From assembly GCF_029871205.1 (NCBI RefSeq), contig NZ_SSOJ01000166.1:59478-123477 (forward strand): 64,000 nt of DNA, in the 5' to 3' direction. Source of the DNA: Pseudomonas sp. BN417. GTDB taxonomy: Bacteria; Pseudomonadota; Gammaproteobacteria; Pseudomonadales; Pseudomonadaceae. A program made the position numbers and the translations under genes. Below, piece by piece: positions 37,152-47,158 of this stretch. Under the pieces are notes generated by a model. It had not been told where the DNA came from. It saw nothing but the letters and a program-made list of their open reading frames with translations, and made no database searches. Position 1 is the first letter of the stretch. Each line of letters opens with the position of its first letter.

Positions 37152-39971
37152 TCAGCTATGCACAGCGCGCTGGTCGCGCAGTTCCTTCTCGGCCACCCAG
37201 TACTCGATCAGTTCGCGCAGTTGCGAGAGTTCCACCGGCTTGGCCATGTGGCCGTCCATGCCGGCGAGGCGGGCGCGTTCCTTGTGTTCGCTGAGGATAT
37301 GGGCGGTCAGGGCGACCACCGGGGTGCGCGGGCGCTGTTCGATGTTCTCCCAGTTGCGCAGCATCTCGGTGGCGGTGAAACCGTCCAGCACCGGCATCTC
37401 ACAGTCCATCAGCACCAGGTCGTAGCGCTGGTTCTTCATGGCGCTCAGGGCTTCCTCGCCGTTGCTGGCGGTGTCCGGCTCGAGGTTGAGCTTGCTCAGC
37501 ATGCCGCGGATGACCTTGGTGGAAATGCTGTTGTCCTCGGCCACCAGGATGCGAAAGTCACTGGGCACGTGCAGCGGCTCGCTGACCTGGGAGCCCGGCA
37601 GCGAAATGGAGCCGCCCATCCTGCGCTGGTTCATCTCGTCGGCCAGGGTGGTCTTCAGGGTGTAGCCCGCCACCGGTTTGGCGAGGATGCGCTTGATGCC
37701 GGCGTTGCGGGCGATGATCTTGCTCGGCGCGTTGCTGATGCCGGTGAGCATGATGATCAGGATGTCGTGGTTGAGGCTGGGGTCTTCCTTGATCTTGGCC
37801 GCCAGCTGCATGCCGGTCATGCCGGGCATGTCCTGGTCCAGCAGGACCACGTCGAAGTACTCGCGCAGGTGCGCCTTGGTCCGCAGGAGGGCCAGCGCTT
37901 CCTTGCCGGAAGGCACCGCGCTGACCTGCAGGCCCCAGGCACCGCACTGCTGCACCAGCACCTTGCGGCAGGTGTCGTTGTCGTCCACCACCAGCAGGCG
38001 CGCGCCCTCCAGCGGGCTGTCGAGGTCGGCGGCGGGGCGTTCGAGGTACTGGCTGTCCAGCGGCAGGGTCAGCCAGAGGGTGCTGCCCTGGCCGGAACCG
38101 CTCTGGATGCCGAAGTCGCCGTTCATCAGGCGTACCAGCTGGCGGGCGATGATCAAGCCTAGGCGGCCGCCGACCTTGCTGGCGGTGAGGAAGTCGCGGC
38201 TCTGCAGCTCGGCGTTCAGCAGGGCGTCGCGCTCGCTGGCCTCCAGGGGGCGGCCGCTGTCCTGCACGGCTACGCGCAGGCGCGGTGCGCTGGTGCTGTT
38301 GTCCAGGGCGACCACCAGGAGGATTTCGCCTTCGTCGGTCTGCTTGAAGGCATTGTCCAGCAAGCTCAGGAGTATCTGCCGCAGGCGTGTGGGGTCGCCG
38401 CCTACCACGCGTGGCACCTGTGGCTGCATGAAGCTGATGAGTTCGACCCGCTGCTGCTCGGCCTTGGCACGGAAGATGTCGAGGCAGTCGTCGATCATGG
38501 CATTGAGGTCGAACTGCACGTCGTCCAGCTCGATCTGGCCGGATTCCAGCCTGGAGATGTCGAGGATCTCGTTGATCAGGGTGAGCAGCTCGTTGCCGGA
38601 GCTGTGGATGGTCTGCACGTAGTCGCGCTGCTTGGCCGACAGCGGCGTGCCGAGGAGTAGTTCGGTCATGCCCAGCACGCCGTTCATCGGGGTGCGGATC
38701 TCGTGGCTGATCTTGGCGAGGAATTCGCCCTTGGCCTTGAGTTCGGCGGAGCTGGCGGCCAGTTCACGGCTGACGCTGAAGGCTTCGTACTGGATGCGCC
38801 GCTGGCGCTCGCTAAGGGCCATGCTGAGGAACACGCCGCTGACGGTGGAGATCGCCAGCAGGACATAGGCCAGCCAGTCGGATTGCAGGCGCCAGTAGCC
38901 GAACAGGGCCGGCAGGGCAGCCAGTATGGCGACACTGAACAGCCCAAGGGCGAGGCTGAACAGGCGCGCCGGGCGGTAGCCGTGCTGCCAGTGATGGACG
39001 GACACGGTGAGCATGCTGACGCTGGCGATGGCCGCGAGCACGTAGACCAACTGGTTGAACTGCAGCTCGGTGACGATCAGCAGCAGGGCACCGGTAAGGC
39101 TGATGAGCACGATCTCGCCGATCAGCATGCCGGTCAGCGGCGTGCTCGGACAGACCTTGTGGAAGAAGCTGGCGGTGAAGGCCAGGGCGCAGAGCATCGC
39201 CAGCAGCATGGCGAGGTTGGCGATCTGCGGTTGTGCGCTCTGCCATTCGCCAAGCCAGGGCGAGCTGATACCCAGCAGGCTCAGGCCGGTGACGATCAGG
39301 CAGGTCTGCGCGGCGGCCAGCCAGAGGCTGACGCCGGCGCGGGAATACGCGTAGCGCATCAGGTTATAGAAGACCAGCATGACCAGGCCACCCAGCAGCA
39401 GGCCGTACAGCAGCGGGCGGGTGTCATCGGCGGCCATCAGCGCCGAGGACTGCAGGGTGATGGTCGGCCGCAGGGCGTGTTCCGAGGCCAGGCGCAAGTA
39501 GATGTCCAGGGGCTCCTGCTGGACCGGCAGCGGCAGGAGGAAGTCGCGACTGGGCAGCGGACGCTCGCTGAATGGCAGACGGCTGCCGGTGCGGGTGTGG
39601 GCCACCAGTTCTTCGCCCTTGAGGACGTAGAGGTCGAGATAGGCCAGGTAGGGGGCGAAGATGCGCAGCAACTGCTCGTGCTGGCTCGGCGGAAGTCGGT
39701 AGTGCAACCAGAGGGCGCTGCCGCTGCCGGGGGTGTAGAGCTGGTCGAGGTCGGCCGGGGTGAACTGGGAAAGGGCCTGCTGGGTCCGCACTTCCTCCAG
39801 CTGGAGGTTGGCGCTGGGATCGAGCAGCATGTGCCATTGCCGCTCCTCGGCCGCCTGGGCGGGCAGCAGGTGCAGCATGGCCAGCAGCAGGCTGGCGATC
39901 AATCCTGTGGCAATCCTGAGCCGAGGCACAGTCGAGGTCCCTTCGTGGGTGAGTGGCCGGATTATAGCCAA
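37152..39971 (-). CDS. retS: Hybrid sensor kinase RetS
   Basis: A 939-residue hybrid kinase. Order: signal peptide/anchor, periplasmic 7TMR-DISMED2 domain (about 45-185), seven-helix 7TMR-DISM (about 190-390), HisKA with KISHEIRTPMNG (His about 423), an ATPase domain (about 530-635), and two receivers (VVDDND..LLDQDMPG, Asp about 712; VAEDNS..LMDCEMPV, Asp about 856). Architecture, length and position upstream of purD match P. aeruginosa RetS, which inhibits GacS and so blocks the RsmY/Z route to biofilm and type VI secretion while favouring acute virulence. The ATPase glycine boxes look degenerate (VQDSGRP, GGRLGLIIA). A GTG at 39929 is an alternative start. Confidence 0.92.
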   Translation of the reverse strand: MAIIRPLTHEGTSTVPRLRIATGLIASLLLAMLHLLPAQAAEERQWHMLLDPSANLQLEEVRTQQALSQFTPADLDQLYTPGSGSALWLHYRLPPSQHEQLLRIFAPYLAYLDLYVLKGEELVAHTRTGSRLPFSERPLPSRDFLLPLPVQQEPLDIYLRLASEHALRPTITLQSSALMAADDTRPLLYGLLLGGLVMLVFYNLMRYAYSRAGVSLWLAAAQTCLIVTGLSLLGISSPWLGEWQSAQPQIANLAMLLAMLCALAFTASFFHKVCPSTPLTGMLIGEIVLISLTGALLLIVTELQFNQLVYVLAAIASVSMLTVSVHHWQHGYRPARLFSLALGLFSVAILAALPALFGYWRLQSDWLAYVLLAISTVSGVFLSMALSERQRRIQYEAFSVSRELAASSAELKAKGEFLAKISHEIRTPMNGVLGMTELLLGTPLSAKQRDYVQTIHSSGNELLTLINEILDISRLESGQIELDDVQFDLNAMIDDCLDIFRAKAEQQRVELISFMQPQVPRVVGGDPTRLRQILLSLLDNAFKQTDEGEILLVVALDNSTSAPRLRVAVQDSGRPLEASERDALLNAELQSRDFLTASKVGGRLGLIIARQLVRLMNGDFGIQSGSGQGSTLWLTLPLDSQYLERPAADLDSPLEGARLLVVDDNDTCRKVLVQQCGAWGLQVSAVPSGKEALALLRTKAHLREYFDVVLLDQDMPGMTGMQLAAKIKEDPSLNHDILIIMLTGISNAPSKIIARNAGIKRILAKPVAGYTLKTTLADEMNQRRMGGSISLPGSQVSEPLHVPSDFRILVAEDNSISTKVIRGMLSKLNLEPDTASNGEEALSAMKNQRYDLVLMDCEMPVLDGFTATEMLRNWENIEQRPRTPVVALTAHILSEHKERARLAGMDGHMAKPVELSQLRELIEYWVAEKELRDQRAVHS

Positions 39972-39996
39972 GCCCCTATCGCGCGGAATATAACCA

Positions 39997-40016
39997 TGGC
40001 GGCCACCGGGCCGCCA
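39997..40016 (-). terminator. Possible terminator hairpin after purD
   Basis: Eight-base arms TGGCGGCC/GGCCGCCA with a four-base loop, 25 bases past the purD stop on the minus strand. The following tract is only moderately U-rich, so this may be a weak terminator, or a pause site before retS. Confidence 0.4.
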
Positions 40017-40040
40017 GGGTCTTGGCCATTTACCCGATCT

Positions 40041-41330
40041 TTACCCTTCGCCGCGTTCGCGGGCGATGGCTCGGTAGCCGATGTCCTTGCGATAGAAGCA
40101 GCCGTTCCAGCGGATCTTCTCCGCCAGACGGTAGGCCTGTTGCTGGGCGTCGGACACGCTGCGGCCGATGGCAGTGGCGCAGAGCACCCGGCCGCCGGCG
40201 GTGACGATCTGGCCGCCCTTCAGGGCGGTACCGGCGTGGAACACCTTGCCATCGAGGGCCGCGGCGTCGGCCAGGCCTTCGATGACGTCACCCTTGGCGT
40301 AGTCGCCCGGGTAGCCGCCGGCAGCCAGCACCACGCCCACGGTGGGGCGCGGGTCCCAGGTGGCTTCGACCTTGTCCAGGGCCTTGGCCAGGGCGGCCTC
40401 GACCAGTAGGACCAGGGAAGACTCCAGGCGCACCATGATCGGTTGGGTTTCCGGGTCGCCGAAGCGGCAGTTGAACTCGATGACCTTGGGCGCGCCGCTC
40501 TTGTCGATCATCAGGCCGGCGTAGAGGAAACCGGTGTAGACATTGCCTTCCTCGGCCATGCCGCGCACGGTCGGGTAGATCACTTCGTCCATCACCCGCT
40601 GGTGTACATCGGGGGTGACCACCGGGGCCGGCGAGTAGGCGCCCATGCCGCCGGTGTTCGGGCCGGTATCGGCGTCGCCGACGCGCTTGTGGTCCTGGCT
40701 GGTGGCCATGGGCAGCACGTTCTGGCCGTCGACCATGACGATGAAGCTGGCTTCCTCGCCGTCGAGGAACTCCTCGATCACCACGCGCGAACCGGCGTCA
40801 CCGAAGGCATTGCCGGCGAGCATGTCGCGCACGGCCTCTTCAGCTTCGGCGAGGGTCATGGCGACGATTACGCCCTTGCCCGCGGCCAGGCCGTCGGCCT
40901 TGATCACGATGGGCGCACCTTTCTCGCGCAGGTAGGCCAGTGCCGGCTCGACTTCGGTGAAGTTCTGGTAGTCGGCGGTGGGGATCTTGTGGCGGGCGAG
41001 GAAGTCCTTGGTGAAGGCCTTGGAGCCTTCCAGCTGGGCCGCGCCTGCGGTGGGGCCGAAGATGGCGAGATTACGGCTGCGGAACAGGTCGACAACGCCT
41101 TTCACCAGCGGCGCTTCCGGGCCGACGATGGTGAGTTGCACGTTCTTCTCGGCGAAGTCGGCCAGTTGCTCCAGGGCCAGCACGTCGATGGCGACGTTCT
41201 CGCACTTGGCTTCGGTTGCGGTGCCGGCGTTGCCCGGGGCGACGAAGACCTTCTCGACGCGAGGGTCCTGGGCGACCTTCCAGGCCAGGGCGTGTTCGCG
41301 ACCGCCGCTGCCGATGATGAGTACGTTCAT
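40041..41330 (-). CDS. purD: Phosphoribosylamine-glycine ligase PurD
   Basis: A 429-residue ATP-grasp enzyme joining glycine to phosphoribosylamine, second step of purine synthesis. Start MNVLIIGSGGREHALAWK, then VGPEAPLVKGVVD, GPTAGAAQLEGSKAFTKDF, PIVIKADGLAAGKGVIVAM and the metal-binding late block KVIEFNCRFGDPETQPIM are all present. Downstream of purH with a 206-base gap that holds a REP I fragment and copy B of the structured element. Order purH-purD-retS is that of P. aeruginosa. Confidence 0.96.
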   Translation of the reverse strand: MNVLIIGSGGREHALAWKVAQDPRVEKVFVAPGNAGTATEAKCENVAIDVLALEQLADFAEKNVQLTIVGPEAPLVKGVVDLFRSRNLAIFGPTAGAAQLEGSKAFTKDFLARHKIPTADYQNFTEVEPALAYLREKGAPIVIKADGLAAGKGVIVAMTLAEAEEAVRDMLAGNAFGDAGSRVVIEEFLDGEEASFIVMVDGQNVLPMATSQDHKRVGDADTGPNTGGMGAYSPAPVVTPDVHQRVMDEVIYPTVRGMAEEGNVYTGFLYAGLMIDKSGAPKVIEFNCRFGDPETQPIMVRLESSLVLLVEAALAKALDKVEATWDPRPTVGVVLAAGGYPGDYAKGDVIEGLADAAALDGKVFHAGTALKGGQIVTAGGRVLCATAIGRSVSDAQQQAYRLAEKIRWNGCFYRKDIGYRAIARERGEG

Positions 41331-41421
41331 TGGACTCTCCTGATCTGTTCCGGTCGGTGCCGGATCCTTGGGTATCGCTTCGCTCCACCCAACCTACAAA
41401 AACGAATTCGCTCGGAGTCGA

Positions 41422-41535
41422 GGTTGCCATCGAGCTGGTAGATGCAAGGCGCCCGCCCCGTCACCAAGCGGAGTTGCCTTCTGGCAATGAGCATTGGGGG
41501 CGGGCAACACAGCAGATGCCTGCTCGAGGGCGACC
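41422..41535. repeat. Structured ~115-base intergenic element, copy B (purD-purH gap)
   Basis: Outer arms GGTTGCCATCGAGC/GCTCGAGGGCGACC (12 of 14 pairs), middle GCCCGCCCC/GGGGCGGGC (41451-41459, 41497-41505), inner TTGCC-TTCT-GGCAA (41474-41487). Same plan and spacing as copy A at 26461-26579, with compensating changes in both arms. A REP I fragment (GGGTATCGCTTCGCTCCACC) lies just beside it at about 41370-41397. Confidence 0.75.
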
Positions 41536-41536
41536 G

Positions 41537-43144
41537 TTAGTGCCTGAAGTGGCGCATGCCGGTGAACACCATGGCAATGCCGGCTTCGTCGGCGGCGGCG
41601 ATCACTTCGTTGTCACGCATGGAGCCGCCCGGCTGGATAACAGCGGTGATGCCGGCCTTGGCCGCGTTGTCGATGCCGTCGCGGAAGGGGAAGAAGGCAT
41701 CCGAAGCCATGACCGCGCCCTTGACTTCCAGGCCGGCGTGCTCGGCCTTGATGGCGGCGATGCGGGCAGAGTTGACGCGGCTCATCTGGCCGGCGCCGAC
41801 GCCGACGGTCTGGCGGTTCTTGGCGTAGACGATGGCGTTGGACTTGACGAACTTGGCCACTTTCCAGGCGAAGATCAGGTCGTGGATTTCCTGCTCGCTG
41901 GGCGCGCGCTGGGTGACCACCTTGAGGTCGGCGGCCGAGATCATTCCGATGTCGCGGCTCTGCACCAGCAGGCCACCGTTGACACGCTTGAAGTCCCAGC
42001 CCGGGGCGCGCTCGGCGGCCCACTCGCCGCACTCCAGCAGGCGCACGTTGGCCTTGGCGGCGACCACGGCACGGGCTTCGGCGGAAACGCTTGGCGCGAT
42101 GATCACTTCGACGAACTGGCGCTCGACGATGGCCTTGGCGGTTTCGGCATCCAGCTCGCGGTTGAAGGCGATGATGCCGCCGAAGGCGGACTCGGTGTCA
42201 GTGGCGTAGGCCAGGTCGTAGGCCTTGCGGATGCCGCCTTCGTTCTCCGGCACCACGGCGACGCCGCAGGGGTTGGCGTGCTTGACGATGACGCAGGCCG
42301 GCTTGATGAAGCTCTTCACGCATTCCAGCGCGGCGTCGGTGTCGGCCACGTTGTTGAAGGAGAGTTCCTTGCCTTGCAGCTGTACGGCGGTGGCGACGCT
42401 GGCCTCGGCCGGCTTGGCTTCGACGTAGAAGGCCGCGCTCTGGTGCGGGTTCTCGCCGTAGCGCATCTCCTGGGCCTTGATGAACTGGCTGTTGAAGGTG
42501 CGCGGGAAAGCGCCGCGGCCTTCGGTGGACAGGGTGTCGCGAGCCTGGTCGATGGTGCCCAGGTAGTTGGCGATCATGCCGTCGTAGGCGGAGGTATGCT
42601 CGAACGCCTTGAGGGCCAGGTCGAAACGCTGGGCGTAGGTCAGGCCACCGGCCTTGAGGCCTTCCAGGACGCCGGCGTAGTCGCTGGCGTTGACCACGAT
42701 GGCGACGTCCTTGTGGTTCTTCGCCGCGGAACGGACCATGGTCGGGCCGCCGATATCGATGTTCTCGATGGCCGTGGGCAGGTCGCAGTCCGGCTTGGCG
42801 ACCGTGGCTTCGAAGGGGTAGAGGTTGACTGCGACCAGGTCGATCGGCTTGATGCCGTGCTGTTCCATCACCGCGCCGTCGAGATCGCGACGACCGAGGA
42901 TGCCGCCGTGGATCTTCGGGTGCAGGGTCTTCACTCGGCCGTCCATCATTTCCGGGAAGCCGGTGTAGTCGGCGACTTCCACCGCAGCGATGGCGTTGTC
43001 CTTGAGCAGCTTGTAGGTGCCGCCGGTGGAGAGGATCTCCACGCCGAGGGCAGCCAGTTCACGGGCGAACTCGACGATGCCGGTCTTGTCGGAAACGCTG
43101 ATCAGGGCACGGCGAACGGGAAGGCGAAGGGTCTGATGAGTCAT
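41537..43144 (-). CDS. purH: Bifunctional AICAR transformylase / IMP cyclohydrolase PurH
   Basis: A 535-residue bifunctional enzyme for the last two steps to IMP. The N-terminal cyclohydrolase (MGS-like) domain has [36 protein letters not shown]. The C-terminal transformylase domain includes [12 protein letters not shown] and [20 protein letters not shown], followed by [13 protein letters not shown] and [27 protein letters not shown]. Length is typical. Lies 96 bases after fis on the same strand, with a stem-loop in the gap. Confidence 0.97.
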   Translation of the reverse strand: MTHQTLRLPVRRALISVSDKTGIVEFARELAALGVEILSTGGTYKLLKDNAIAAVEVADYTGFPEMMDGRVKTLHPKIHGGILGRRDLDGAVMEQHGIKPIDLVAVNLYPFEATVAKPDCDLPTAIENIDIGGPTMVRSAAKNHKDVAIVVNASDYAGVLEGLKAGGLTYAQRFDLALKAFEHTSAYDGMIANYLGTIDQARDTLSTEGRGAFPRTFNSQFIKAQEMRYGENPHQSAAFYVEAKPAEASVATAVQLQGKELSFNNVADTDAALECVKSFIKPACVIVKHANPCGVAVVPENEGGIRKAYDLAYATDTESAFGGIIAFNRELDAETAKAIVERQFVEVIIAPSVSAEARAVVAAKANVRLLECGEWAAERAPGWDFKRVNGGLLVQSRDIGMISAADLKVVTQRAPSEQEIHDLIFAWKVAKFVKSNAIVYAKNRQTVGVGAGQMSRVNSARIAAIKAEHAGLEVKGAVMASDAFFPFRDGIDNAAKAGITAVIQPGGSMRDNEVIAAADEAGIAMVFTGMRHFRH

Positions 43145-43174
43145 GGCTGTTCCATTGGGAAGTAGACAACGCTG

Positions 43175-43218
43175 GAGGCTGTAGGCGGGACGAGGGCGTC
43201 GCTTTTTCGTCCAGCCTC
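43175..43218 (-). promoter_or_regulatory. Stem-loop between fis and purH
   Basis: Arms GAGGCTG/CAGCCTC enclosing GGACGA/TCGTCC with a bulge, in the 96-base fis-purH gap. No clear U-tract follows on the minus strand. It could modulate read-through from dusB-fis into purH. Confidence 0.4.
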
Positions 43219-43240
43219 TAGCCTTGAGCCTTCAGCGGCT

Positions 43241-43561
43241 TTAAAGGAGGTCGTACTGCTTGAGCTTCTTGCGCAGAGTGCCGCGGTTGAGGCCGAGCAT
43301 CTCTGAAGCCTTGGTCTGGTTACCCTTGACGTAGTTCATCACGGATTCCAGGAGCGGCGCTTCCACTTCGGAAAGCACCAGGTTGTACACGTCCGTGACG
43401 GCGGCGCCCTCAAGATGGGCGAAATAATTGTGCAGTGCCTTTTCGACACTGCCGCGCAGGGTCTGACCCTCTGCGGTAGGCGCCGTCAGGTGCTGTTTCA
43501 GGTTGGCGTTGTCGCTCACGGGTGTTGCCCCATCAAAAAAATTCTCGGTCATCGTCGTCAT
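43241..43561 (-). CDS. fis: DNA-binding protein Fis
   Basis: A 106-residue Fis. The ATG at 43561 overlaps the dusB stop (ATGA) and gives [25 protein letters not shown]. The C-terminal helix-turn-helix is complete: [38 protein letters not shown]. Fis bends DNA and controls rRNA promoters and nucleoid structure. The dusB-fis pairing is the standard gammaproteobacterial operon. The ATG nine bases downstream is an alternative start. Confidence 0.96.
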   Translation of the reverse strand: MTTMTENFFDGATPVSDNANLKQHLTAPTAEGQTLRGSVEKALHNYFAHLEGAAVTDVYNLVLSEVEAPLLESVMNYVKGNQTKASEMLGLNRGTLRKKLKQYDLL

Positions 43562-44553
43562 GCGGCCTTTTCCCCTTCGTTGTGACGTTCGACGAAAAAC
43601 TCCCGAACGTTGGCGCACTGCGCGTCCGTGGACTCCAAACGATTGAACTTGGCGCGAAACTCCCTGGCGCCGGGCAGGGTCGCCAGATACCAGCCGACAT
43701 GCTTGCGGGCGATGCGAACGCCCATCTCATCGCCATAGAAGGCGTGCAGTGCGGCAAGGTGCTCCAGCAGTATCCGTTCCACTTCGATCAATCCTGGCGC
43801 CGGCAGCAATTCTCCGGTCGCCAGGTAATGCGCGATCTCGCGGAAGATCCAGGGTCGCCCCTGGGCCGCTCGACCGATCAACAGGGCATCGACACCGGTG
43901 GCATCGAGGACCTGTCTGGCTTTCTGTGGCGAATCGATATCGCCATTGGCGAAGACCGGAATCGACACCGCCTGCTTGATCGCCGCGATGGTGTCGTACT
44001 CGGCTTCGCCGGTGTACAGGTCGGCGCGGGTCCGGCCATGCACGGCCAGGGCCTGGATGCCGGCCTGTTCGGCGATCTTCGCCACAGTGATGCCGTTCCT
44101 GTTCGATCTGTCCCAACCGGTGCGGATCTTCAGGGTAACCGGCACGTCGACGGCCTTGACCACGGCGTCGAGGATCTCGGCCACCAGGGCCTCGTCCTTC
44201 ATCAGCGCCGAGCCGGCGGCCTTGTTGCAGACCTTTTTCGCCGGGCAGCCCATGTTGATATCGATGATCTGGGCACCGAGTTCGACATTGGCCCTGGCCG
44301 CTTCCGCCAGCATCTCCGGATCACCACCGGCTATCTGGACGGAGCGGGGCTCCGGGTCCCCCTCGTGGAGCAGGCGCAGCCGCGACTTGCGGCTGTTCCA
44401 CAGGCGCACGTCGCTGGTGACCATCTCCGATACCACCATGCCGGCGCCAAGGCGACGGCACAGCAGGCGAAACGGTCTGTCGGTCACACCCGCCATGGGG
44501 GCGAGTATCACCGGATTGGGCAAGGCATAAGGGCCAATGCTTACCGCCGACAT
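43558..44553 (-). CDS. dusB: tRNA-dihydrouridine synthase DusB
   Basis: A 331-residue FMN-dependent tRNA-dihydrouridine synthase. The ATG at 44553 gives [47 protein letters not shown]. The active-site cysteine is in [17 protein letters not shown]-binding text includes [35 protein letters not shown] and [17 protein letters not shown]. It reduces specific uridines in tRNA. First gene of dusB-fis. Confidence 0.95.
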   Translation of the reverse strand: MSAVSIGPYALPNPVILAPMAGVTDRPFRLLCRRLGAGMVVSEMVTSDVRLWNSRKSRLRLLHEGDPEPRSVQIAGGDPEMLAEAARANVELGAQIIDINMGCPAKKVCNKAAGSALMKDEALVAEILDAVVKAVDVPVTLKIRTGWDRSNRNGITVAKIAEQAGIQALAVHGRTRADLYTGEAEYDTIAAIKQAVSIPVFANGDIDSPQKARQVLDATGVDALLIGRAAQGRPWIFREIAHYLATGELLPAPGLIEVERILLEHLAALHAFYGDEMGVRIARKHVGWYLATLPGAREFRAKFNRLESTDAQCANVREFFVERHNEGEKAA

Positions 44554-44706
44554 AGGTCTTCCCTGTTGTGGGGCCTGCACAGATGAGTTCTGGGGGAGTT
44601 CGAAAAAGGGTGGGCATAATACCCGCTCTCGATGACTGGATAAAGGCTGTTTTGAACAAATTCTGAACAGCCCGGCTCTTATTGCCGAGAGTTAGCAATG
44701 CCTTGG

Positions 44707-44727
44707 AAGCGCCGGAATCCGGCGCTT
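44707..44727 (-). terminator. Stem-loop after the DUF3426 gene
   Basis: Nine-base arms AAGCGCCGG/CCGGCGCTT with a three-base loop, directly after the stop at 44733 of the minus-strand gene. The U-tract is poor on that strand, so termination efficiency is uncertain. Confidence 0.45.
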
Positions 44728-44732
44728 TCGGG

Positions 44733-46094
44733 TTATTCGGGGGAGTGGAAACTGAGGCTGTAGTTAACCGCCTTGGTACCCGGGTCAAGGATGTCCAGGG
44801 AGATGTGGATGGGGGTCTGGGGAGGCATTTCCGCCTGTCCGGCCAGTTCGCCGGAGAGGTACTCGCCGGGCTTGAAGCGGCGGCTGGCCAGCAATTGGCC
44901 ATTGATGTCGGCGAAACGCAGCTCCAGCAGCGGGAAGGGCTGGGAGAACGGGGCGCGGTTGTAGAGGATGGCGTCCACCACCAGTGCGCCGGAGAACTCG
45001 GGGTGGCTGCGGACCACCAGGTTGCTGCTCTTGATCAGTTCGATGTCGACCTTGGAGGGCAGCTGGCAGCCAATTTCCGGGCAGATCTGCTCGAACCAGG
45101 GCCGGTACTGGTCCTGCCGGGCCAGCTCGGCGAAGTGGTACCAGATGTACTGGATGGCCAGGGCGGCCACTGCGATCAGGATCAGCAGGCCCCAGCCAAT
45201 CCAGCGGCCCCAGGGACGCTTGCGCCGCTGCCAGTCCAGCTGCAGCGGCTCATCGTCGATGTTGAGCAGGCCTTCCTCGCGCAGGGCGGGCTCGCTGCGC
45301 GGGTGCTGCATGCGCGGCGCTTCGGCCACCGACGGCTCGTCCGCTTCTTCGTCCAGGTCCTCGTCGAGCATTTCCGGCTCGTCGTCGCGGGCCGAGCCGA
45401 GGCTGAAGTCCGGACCGGGCTCGTCTTCCACCAGGTCCATGGACAGGCTGGGTTCGGTGCGTGGCGCGTGGGTTGGTCTGGGCGGTTCGGCTAGAGGGCG
45501 TGCAGCGGGCTCGGCGTGCAATTCGAAGTCGGGCTCCGGCTCGGCTTCGGCTTCTGGCTCGGGTTCGACGACTGTCTTGCGTTCCTCCGCTGCCAGCAGG
45601 CTTTCCGCCCAGCCTTCGTCCTGGCTGTCCTTGGCGGACGGCGGCTCGGTGGGTTCGGGCGCGTCCGCGCCGAGCAGGTCGCGGGACAGGCGGCGCTCTT
45701 CCTGCTCCAGCTTGGCCAGTTCCTCGTCCAGGTCGAGGCTGTCGAGGTCCAGGTCGTCGTGGATCCACAGGGTTTCGTCGCTCGGCGCCGTGGCCGGTGG
45801 CGGTGCGGGCGCTGCGGCGGGTTGCTTGAGCACGGTGGCGACGCTGGGTACCGGCGTGGCCGGGGCCGAAACTGCCGGGCTGGCGGGCGCGGAGGCAGGC
45901 GCCGGCGTCCTGGGATTGTCGACCGCCGTTGCCGCAACCGGCTTGCCCTTGGCGGCGAGCAGCTGCTGCGCCGCGTTGTACACCTGCAGGCAGGCACCGC
46001 AGCGTACGGCGCCATGGGCCACCGCCAGTTGGGCGCGGCTGACACGGAAACTGGTCTGGCAATGCGGGCACTGGGTGACGAAGCTGTCGGTCAT
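44733..46094 (-). CDS. Zinc-ribbon and DUF3426 membrane protein
   Basis: A 453-residue protein. The N-terminus has an MJ0042-type zinc ribbon (TQCPHCQTSFRVSRAQLAVAHGAVRCGACLQVYNAAQ, residues about 6-45). The middle (about 60-285) is a low-complexity Pro/Ala- and Glu-rich linker. One membrane segment lies near residue 300 (WIGWGLLILIAVAALAIQYIWYHF), and the C-terminal DUF3426 domain is about 330-450. It lies downstream of prmA, as in other pseudomonads. The layout suggests a cytoplasmic sensor linked to a periplasmic domain; the function is not known. Confidence 0.8.
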   Translation of the reverse strand: MTDSFVTQCPHCQTSFRVSRAQLAVAHGAVRCGACLQVYNAAQQLLAAKGKPVAATAVDNPRTPAPASAPASPAVSAPATPVPSVATVLKQPAAAPAPPPATAPSDETLWIHDDLDLDSLDLDEELAKLEQEERRLSRDLLGADAPEPTEPPSAKDSQDEGWAESLLAAEERKTVVEPEPEAEAEPEPDFELHAEPAARPLAEPPRPTHAPRTEPSLSMDLVEDEPGPDFSLGSARDDEPEMLDEDLDEEADEPSVAEAPRMQHPRSEPALREEGLLNIDDEPLQLDWQRRKRPWGRWIGWGLLILIAVAALAIQYIWYHFAELARQDQYRPWFEQICPEIGCQLPSKVDIELIKSSNLVVRSHPEFSGALVVDAILYNRAPFSQPFPLLELRFADINGQLLASRRFKPGEYLSGELAGQAEMPPQTPIHISLDILDPGTKAVNYSLSFHSPE

Positions 46095-46152
46095 GCGGCG
46101 ATCCGGTCGAAACGTTAGGCTATTTTACTCGATCCGCTGAGTTTCCAGCGTT

Positions 46153-47031
46153 TCAGCGGCGCACGCCACTGATGCGTACCCAGCCGTCCTTCTCCGCGGT
46201 GGGGTCGAGGTCGAAGGCGCTGGCATAGGCTGTGCGCACTTCCTCGGCCTGCTCGGCGAGGATGCCCGAAAGTGCCAGGCGTCCGCCGGGCGCCACCAGG
46301 CTGGTGATCTGCGGGGCCAGGGACACCAGCGGGCCGGCGAGGATGTTGGCCACCACCAGTTCGGCGGGTTTGGCCGGCAGGTCGGCGGGCAGGTAGACCG
46401 GAAAGCGCGCGGGGTCGATGCCGTTGCGCAAGGCATTGTCGCGGGAGGCTTCCAGCGCCTGGGGGTCGATATCGGTGCCCACCGCCTGGCGAGCGCCCAG
46501 CAGCAGGGCAGCGATGGCGAGGATGCCCGAGCCGCAGCCGAAGTCCAGCACGTCGCAGCCGGCGAGATCCTGGCCGTCCAGCCATTCCAGGCAGAGGGCG
46601 GTGGTCGGGTGGGTGCCGGTGCCGAAGGCCAGTCCCGGGTCCAGCAGCAGGTTCACGGCGTCCGGCTCGGGGGCTCCGTGCCAGCTCGGCACGATCCAGA
46701 GGCGGCGGCCGAAACGCATGGGCTGGAAGTTGTCCATCCAGCTGCGCTCCCAATCCTGGTCTTCGATGCGCTCGATCTGGTGCTCCGGCAGAGTCCCGCC
46801 GGTCAGCAGTTCCAGGTGCGCCACCAGGCTGGCTTCGTCGGTATCGGCCTCGAACAGGGCGAGCAGGTGGGTGTGGGTCCAGAGCGGCGTGGTGCCCAGG
46901 TCCGGCTCGAAGATCGGCTGGTCTTCGGCGTCCATGAAGGTCACGGACACGGCGCCGACTTCCAGCAGGGCGTCTTCGTAGGTTTCCGCCTGTTCCGGGG
47001 TGATGGCGAGACGGACTTGTAACCAGGGCAT
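46153..47031 (-). CDS. prmA: Ribosomal protein L11 methyltransferase PrmA
   Basis: A 292-residue SAM-dependent methyltransferase. The ATG at 47031 ([44 protein letters not shown]) matches the family start. SAM motif I is [20 protein letters not shown], preceded by [22 protein letters not shown], and the catalytic-loop text is [16 protein letters not shown]. It trimethylates L11 on the ribosome. It is separated from accC by a strong terminator and followed by the DUF3426 gene 58 bases on. Confidence 0.95.
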   Translation of the reverse strand: MPWLQVRLAITPEQAETYEDALLEVGAVSVTFMDAEDQPIFEPDLGTTPLWTHTHLLALFEADTDEASLVAHLELLTGGTLPEHQIERIEDQDWERSWMDNFQPMRFGRRLWIVPSWHGAPEPDAVNLLLDPGLAFGTGTHPTTALCLEWLDGQDLAGCDVLDFGCGSGILAIAALLLGARQAVGTDIDPQALEASRDNALRNGIDPARFPVYLPADLPAKPAELVVANILAGPLVSLAPQITSLVAPGGRLALSGILAEQAEEVRTAYASAFDLDPTAEKDGWVRISGVRR

Positions 47032-47103
47032 GGCGGGACCTCTTGAAAATTCAGCGTGCGGGTGCGGCAGGCGCGCAAGCTTACTTGAGCGCAGGCCGGA
47101 AAA

Positions 47104-47135
47104 ACACAAGGGCCGCCCTATGGCAGCCCTTGTGT
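47104..47135 (-). terminator. Rho-independent terminator after accC
   Basis: Ten-base arms ACACAAGGGC/GCCCTTGTGT with a 12-base loop, followed on the minus strand by a run of T (TTTTTCC). It lies 23 bases past the accC stop and ends the aroQ-accB-accC unit. Confidence 0.88.
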
Positions 47136-47158
47136 CTTGGATCAGGCACCGATGGAGA

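Noticed and set aside
36714..37425. Repetitive frames across the tandem array on both strands (RERVGERAVGVGREL...)
   Set aside because: They translate REP and hairpin DNA and break when the unit length changes (126 against 139 bases); no start site or conservation is expected.
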